Shown here in pieces: positions 56,745-64,000 of a stretch of DNA of 64,000 nt. The notes beneath the pieces were generated by a model that was not told the origin of the DNA, made no database searches, and worked only from the letters and a program-made list of their open reading frames with translations. Location: positions 1 through 64,000 of the forward strand of contig JAKCPI010004539.1 in NCBI GenBank assembly GCA_023213315.1, in the 5' to 3' direction. Each line of letters starts with the position of its first letter. Positions within the stretch are counted from its first letter, which is position 1. This stretch comes from Euborellia annulipes (taxonomy: Eukaryota; Arthropoda; Insecta; Dermaptera; Anisolabididae). Both the position numbers and the translations under genes were made by a program.

Positions 56745-56912
56745 TTATAAGTGGCGACTATTTAAGGAATATGTTTCAAAAACATAACTCTCTTTTGCGG
56801 CTAACCATTTCCTGACAGCTTCCGAGTCATGAAAATGTTCGACACTTTCGAAGGTCCAAAGAGAAAGTCTGAAGGCTGTTGTCAAAGCCATGGCATGCAG
56901 TCTCTGGGTCAT
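56745..56912 (-). CDS. Possible 55-residue protein of unknown family
   Basis: A minus-strand frame from ATG at 56912 (MTQRLHAMALTTAFRLSLWT ... KESYVFETYSLNSRHL) has GC content well above its surroundings and mixed codon use. The frame stays open seven codons upstream, towards an acceptor-like CTCTACATAG at 56950, so it could also be the last exon of a longer gene. I recognise no domain. A chance frame in an old repeat is the main alternative. Confidence 0.3.
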   Translation of the reverse strand: MTQRLHAMALTTAFRLSLWTFESVEHFHDSEAVRKWLAAKESYVFETYSLNSRHL

Positions 56913-56933
56913 CGTTAGCAAAGTGCATAACAA

Positions 56934-58594
56934 ATGGTGGGAACTATGTAGAGAAATTACAGTCTGTATTTGAAATATTGCTCTGTTTAGCTGTGCTGTT
57001 GTTATTTATGTATCTACATTATTTATATGAAAAGAAAAAAAAATAATAGGCATTACTTTGAGAATGACCCTCGTATTTCTTATATATATATATATATACT
57101 GTATCTCCGTTGGGTAAAAATGGGGATTTTATTTTTCATTCAACTATAAATCCTATCTCTTAATTACTTTATGATCAAGGCTCTTATATAAGTATTATTA
57201 ATACTGAACATAATCAATATTTCAAAATGAGTTTTTATTATTTTGAGTTCCTGAATTTTTACTACAAGTTCCTCAAGAGTTTTTTGTTGATCATAAATTG
57301 TTTCTCTCTATTCCTTCCCATCTCACTTCTTTTTTTCTTTCGAGAAAAGATCCCCTAAATAAAATGAAATTTTCTCGATACGTCACTGAAAAACTTAAAA
57401 TGGACTTATATAAAAAAATATATATATATACATATATTCAGGGTTAATATTATATATGATTTTAGAAAATCCAATTTGTAAATTAGTTTTAGAAAACTAT
57501 TGTCGATATATTGTTTTAATTGTAGATTTAGGTTTTATAAAAAAATACATTTCTAAATTAAAATTTTGAATATTAGTGTATAATATTGGTGTTTATAATC
57601 TGCTTTTTCTCTAAACATATATTGTTATATATGCCCTAGTATATTTTAAAATTGACTTGTAAAGAAAATAGGTCTTCCCCTACACCATTTAATTGCTCAA
57701 CTTTTAAGTCTTATTTAGAAATAATAGATTAGATACTTGTTCTGATTGTTATGTAGGATTATATTAATGTAAATTAGTGTTTTTGGTTGTTAAAATTGTT
57801 AATAAAAAAAAAGATGCTCTAAAATATTAAATAGATTTTTATTTACCATTATTTACAAATTATAAAATAGCTTTCATGTTAGAATTAATGATTTATTTAT
57901 ATTAAATATACCATTTCGACTCCACTCCTACGGTCTATCGGGTTGCTAAAAGTTGTATTTAATACAGAGTTGATCCAAAAAAATTATTTATTAATGATAA
58001 CATGCTTGAAAGCTTCAATACCAAAATATTTTCAAAAATAAATAAATTTTTCTCATCCTCATTAAAACATTAAAATTTTATATTACAAAATAATTTATAT
58101 TTTAATAATAATTAGATTTTTCTAATATGTAATTAAATAAAAATAGGACGATATTCAAAAAAAATTTGGAGTAGTGGAATGATCAGAGAGCATTTTAAAA
58201 TATATATATATATATATATATATAAACTTTATAAATTTTACACAAAGCTCTTGTTTAAAAGGAGTTTTAAAATCCCTCTCCACAAAATTTAATTTGATGT
58301 ACTGAATGAATGGCATTTAGGCCTTTCGAGATAAACTGAATAGTTATGAAAATAAACTCTGATTACAATTTTCTAAACCAGTAGTGCGCAAACTGTGGAT
58401 CGGAAATTTTCTTGGGTTGCCAAATTGCCTTTAACAGGTTTGAGGTTCCAGTAAAGTAAAAAAATTCTTTCCACGAAATTTTACACAAAATAATTAGACA
58501 AAATTCTTAAAAAAATCTAAAATGTGAATTGACTTTTTTGAACATAATCAAGGCCCATATATCGAAATAATAATTAATATTCAGTCTAAATATT
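56934..58594. other. AT-rich intergenic sequence downstream of AATF
   Basis: TA microsatellites at 57083-57099 and 58201-58223. CAGTAGTGCGCAAACTGTGG at 58380 looks like a hAT end without partner. The AATF 3' UTR must lie at its right side. Confidence 0.45.
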
Positions 58595-60064
58595 TTATGA
58601 ATTTTTTTCAAAGAGAGAATTATTTATTTCACTTTTTGCTTGATCTGTCCAGGAACTATTATCCTCAGGCGCCAAAAAATTTACTAATTTAGGAAGTACA
58701 GTAAATCGGATACGACGTCCCTTTGTCGCTTTAACATCAATTTTACGTTTCATTTTGCTTCTTATTTTCTGTAATTCCAACCATTGTCTTCCAAGGTGAA
58801 CAGGATCGGTGACATCAGCGGCTCGGGCTTCGATTAATTCTCTTAATAGCTGGTGATAGAAATCAGTATCATCGAAAATTTCCGGATCATGATCATTTTC
58901 ATCATTTTTTCGTCCGATGATTTTATAATTAGATCGTTTAAGACGAGTTCGATCAATAACACGTTGACGATTGCTTAAAACATGTTCTACTTGTTTGACT
59001 GTTGATTGTTCAAAACTAGAGAAATCTTTTTTATTTATATGTCCTAATAAGCGAGTTTTATCATTCCATTTTTCAATAACATTGTTTCTATATGAACAAA
59101 ATTTTTTATGCCCCTCACTAATTGTCTTTTCAAAGTCATTAAGAGATTTTCTTTTTCTTTTTTGTTTTGTTTCTTCTATCTTTTCTTCTTTTTTATCTTC
59201 TTCTTTCTCCTCATCTTCTTCTTCTTCTTCTGTATCACTTGGAATCTCTTCATCATCTTCTTGATTATTTTTATCGTTCTCTAAATTTTTTATTTCGGAA
59301 AATTCATTAAATTTAATATTTTGAAATTCTAAAAATTTCTCTAACAATTTTTCACATGATTTTGTTGTTTCATTCACTGAATTATTAAAGTCGTTGCCTC
59401 CTTGTTTTCTAAATTCTTTAAATATATCAAATTTGGGTAACGTATTAGAAAGGAGAAGACATTTTTGTAAATGAATCCGACACTCAATTAAATTATCCCA
59501 AATATTAATCTGATTTCTTACAGCAAGTCCCTTGGCTTTATCTTCTTGAATTCCTTTTGAAAGGTGTCGAACAGTTTCCATTTCATCATTTTCAGAGTCA
59601 TCATCTTCTTTTCCATACACCTGGTCATTTTCAAAATCAGATTCGGATTCATTTTCTTCCTCTTCTCCAGAATCTCCACCCTCATCATCATCATCATCAT
59701 CATCTTCTTCTTCATCGAGTGAAAAATCACTATCAAGATCCACTGACATTTCACTTTTATTAAGTTTTGTTTCTAATTCTTTTTTATAATTGTTTATTAT
59801 TAAATCATCTTCCAATAATTCATCATCGGAATTTAAAGTTTTTCTTGAAATCTTTTTCCCCTGATATCGCTCATCATCATCCAAAAATTGAGCATTTTGT
59901 TTCCTCAATGCAGAAGTGCCTAATGGCAAATCTAATTCCTCTGTGAAATCATTTTCAACTACTCTGGCTGATGTCTCATTTTCTTCATCGGATTCGATTA
60001 CCACAGGCTCTGGATTTATCAGTTCCAAAAATTTGTCCGATGCGGATTTTATTTTTGAAGACAT
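58595..60064 (-). CDS. AATF: AATF / Che-1 / Bfr2 homologue
   Basis: AATF is a nucleolar protein of the ANN/AATF complex that helps process the small-subunit pre-rRNA, and in vertebrates also acts with RNA polymerase II factors. This intronless frame is 489 residues. Order of parts: N-terminal conserved DERYQGKKISRK (about 65-75); a long acidic region of D/E and S runs (about 105-165); KGLAVRNQINIWDNLIECRI (about 178-197), the AATF N-domain; a second acidic-to-basic run (about 280-315); and the C-terminal TRAUB domain with FDDTDFYHQLLRELIEA, DPVHLGRQWLELQKIRSKMK and GRRIRFTVLPKLVNF. Human AATF is about 560 residues, so this is slightly short. Start at the first ATG, CAT 60062-60064 on the plus strand. 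Confidence 0.95.
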   Translation of the reverse strand: MSSKIKSASDKFLELINPEPVVIESDEENETSARVVENDFTEELDLPLGTSALRKQNAQFLDDDERYQGKKISRKTLNSDDELLEDDLIINNYKKELETKLNKSEMSVDLDSDFSLDEEEDDDDDDDEGGDSGEEEENESESDFENDQVYGKEDDDSENDEMETVRHLSKGIQEDKAKGLAVRNQINIWDNLIECRIHLQKCLLLSNTLPKFDIFKEFRKQGGNDFNNSVNETTKSCEKLLEKFLEFQNIKFNEFSEIKNLENDKNNQEDDEEIPSDTEEEEEDEEKEEDKKEEKIEETKQKRKRKSLNDFEKTISEGHKKFCSYRNNVIEKWNDKTRLLGHINKKDFSSFEQSTVKQVEHVLSNRQRVIDRTRLKRSNYKIIGRKNDENDHDPEIFDDTDFYHQLLRELIEARAADVTDPVHLGRQWLELQKIRSKMKRKIDVKATKGRRIRFTVLPKLVNFLAPEDNSSWTDQAKSEINNSLFEKNS

Positions 60065-61062
60065 TTTCTAAAACATTAAAACACAGTGAATTAAAATTAT
60101 ATATATATAATGCGCAAGATGGTCGGGTATTGTTTAGTATAGATGTATTTAAATCAAAGGACCAATGAACAAAGACAAATTCTAATATAATCAAAACATA
60201 AAATAAATAATTACTTTTTTTACAAAATTGTTTAAAAAATAAACTTTATTTCATTTGACTAGTTCTTAATTTCTAACTGGTTCAAGCGTGGTTGTGTTTT
60301 GTCAGTAGTGTCGTTTCGATTATATATCAAAGTGTACTATATTCGACATTAATTTTAAAATTTAAATAGGAGATTTTATAAAAATGACCTAATGAAGATG
60401 TCTTAGGACTCTAAGAAATATTTTGGGCTAAAAATAGTATTTCAACCTCAAATATCAGTAAATAAAAGTGAAGTTGAATAAAAAATTCTCTACCTATCAG
60501 ATGGAATATACGGCCACCAAATATAGATACATCTAAAAAAAACTCACGTAAGAATTGATGAATCAACCAATTTTCTTTATAAAAATTCAATCTTCATTTG
60601 AATATTCATTTATTTCAATTATTAATCACTTAAAAAATTCAATATAGGTTAGTTTTCAGATCACATGTATTTTTCTAATTTCGATTCCACTTGAAGTTTG
60701 CAACAAGTTTTCAAAATACGATCAAGACAGGGTGGATCAAGATTTTTTTTTTAAGATTAATTAAACATAAAAATTAGTTCAAACTGTTTTAAAATATTTA
60801 AAAATTTATTTATTTATTTATTTTTTTTGAGTCAGAAAACTTTTATCACAGGGTTTTATCATATGCTGATTTTTATCCAAAATTTTTATCTTAATCTTGG
60901 AAATTTTATTTAACTTGCATTTTCAGAATAATTAATTTAATAATTATTAAACATTTTTAACTTTATATTAAAATAAGATTGCAAAGGCTAATTAAAAAAA
61001 AAAAATTTTAAAAACTGATTTGACTCACTCAGTAAACTATATAAACCTAGGCCGCCATTACG
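60065..61062. promoter_or_regulatory. Shared upstream region of AATF and RpS9
   Basis: The two genes point away from each other with start codons 1,250 bases apart. Near AATF the minus strand has GACCATCTTGCGCATT; near RpS9 the plus strand has GCCGCCATTACGGCC. Both resemble YY1-type CCAT sites common at ribosomal protein promoters; that reading is inference. The middle is plain AT-rich DNA. Confidence 0.4.
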
Positions 61063-61097
61063 GCCTTCCACTTTGTATATTTTTCTGTATGTAGAAG
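61063..61097 (+). other. RpS9: Probable noncoding first exon of RpS9
   Basis: GGCCTTCCACTTTG begins a pyrimidine-rich start of the kind found in TOP mRNAs, and the stretch ends GTAGAAG before donor GTATGT. It would splice to the acceptor GTTTTAG at 61301-61307, seven bases before the ATG. The start point is an estimate. Confidence 0.45.
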
Positions 61098-61314
61098 GTA
61101 TGTTCATTACGTTCAATTTATAATTTCCCTATTATCACCTTGTAACCTTTTAAATTTGTTAAAATATTATATTTCATTCACACTAGAATTTATTTTTTAA
61201 TGTTTAATTAAATTATCTTTTCAAATCTTTGGCGGATCGCATCAATAAATATGGATCAAGTATTTGCAAATCGTGTCCACGTTTCATGAGATACTTTTTT
61301 GTTTTAGATTTAAA

Positions 61315-64000
<2,686 letters not shown>

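Noticed and set aside
59557..59754. Histidine- and methionine-rich frames opposite or overlapping AATF
   Set aside because: They are shadows of the acidic GAT/GAA-rich coding region of AATF.

Overview
The window reads as nuclear DNA of an arthropod, most likely a crustacean. It is very AT-rich, has long introns, and is packed with small DNA transposons, fold-back elements and Penelope-like fragments. The encoded proteins match arthropod orthologues: the RpS9 N-terminus MVNGRIPSV is arthropod-like. Several repeat families remind me of caligid copepod (salmon louse) DNA, but that is an impression only. No complete transposase or reverse transcriptase gene is visible.

Four conserved protein genes are supported. 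(1) A WIPI2/Atg18-type autophagy beta-propeller lies on the minus strand, 654-18170, in seven phase-compatible exons; its C-terminus runs off the left edge and its 5' leader was not firmly found. (2) An MMD/PAQR11-like seven-pass membrane protein lies on the plus strand, 33189-52828. Its last four exons are clear, and a GC-rich upstream exon at 33067-33271 fits in phase and gives 252 residues, close to the family length. (3) An intronless AATF/Che-1/Bfr2 ribosome-biogenesis gene lies on the minus strand, 58595-60064. (4) Ribosomal protein S9 (uS4) starts head-to-head with AATF at 61315 and leaves the window at the right edge.

The rest is mostly mobile DNA. At 2.7-7.35 kb a mariner-type element is split by a hAT element, which is split by a second hAT element, which carries a 0.9 kb palindrome and a 2.4 kb fold-back; both hAT steps have exact 8-bp target duplications. 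At 18.5-24.7 kb two 1.35 kb fold-backs with tRNA-like ends sit in a 6.1 kb inverted duplication. The left arm carries a hAT insertion and the right arm keeps the matching empty site, which orders the events. The 8-17 kb, 37-39 kb and 45-56 kb stretches hold many inverted pairs with a CTGANGA...GAAACGTC core, matching the minimal hammerhead ribozymes known from Penelope-like retroelements. A TA-flanked miniature element (CAGTGAGGG...) occurs at least seven times, and a longer family with an AGAGAAAGT hairpin end at least five times. A 30-bp palindromic minisatellite lies at 45.47-45.69 kb.

The genes show no obvious shared pathway, except that AATF and RpS9 both serve small-subunit ribosome production and share one upstream region.
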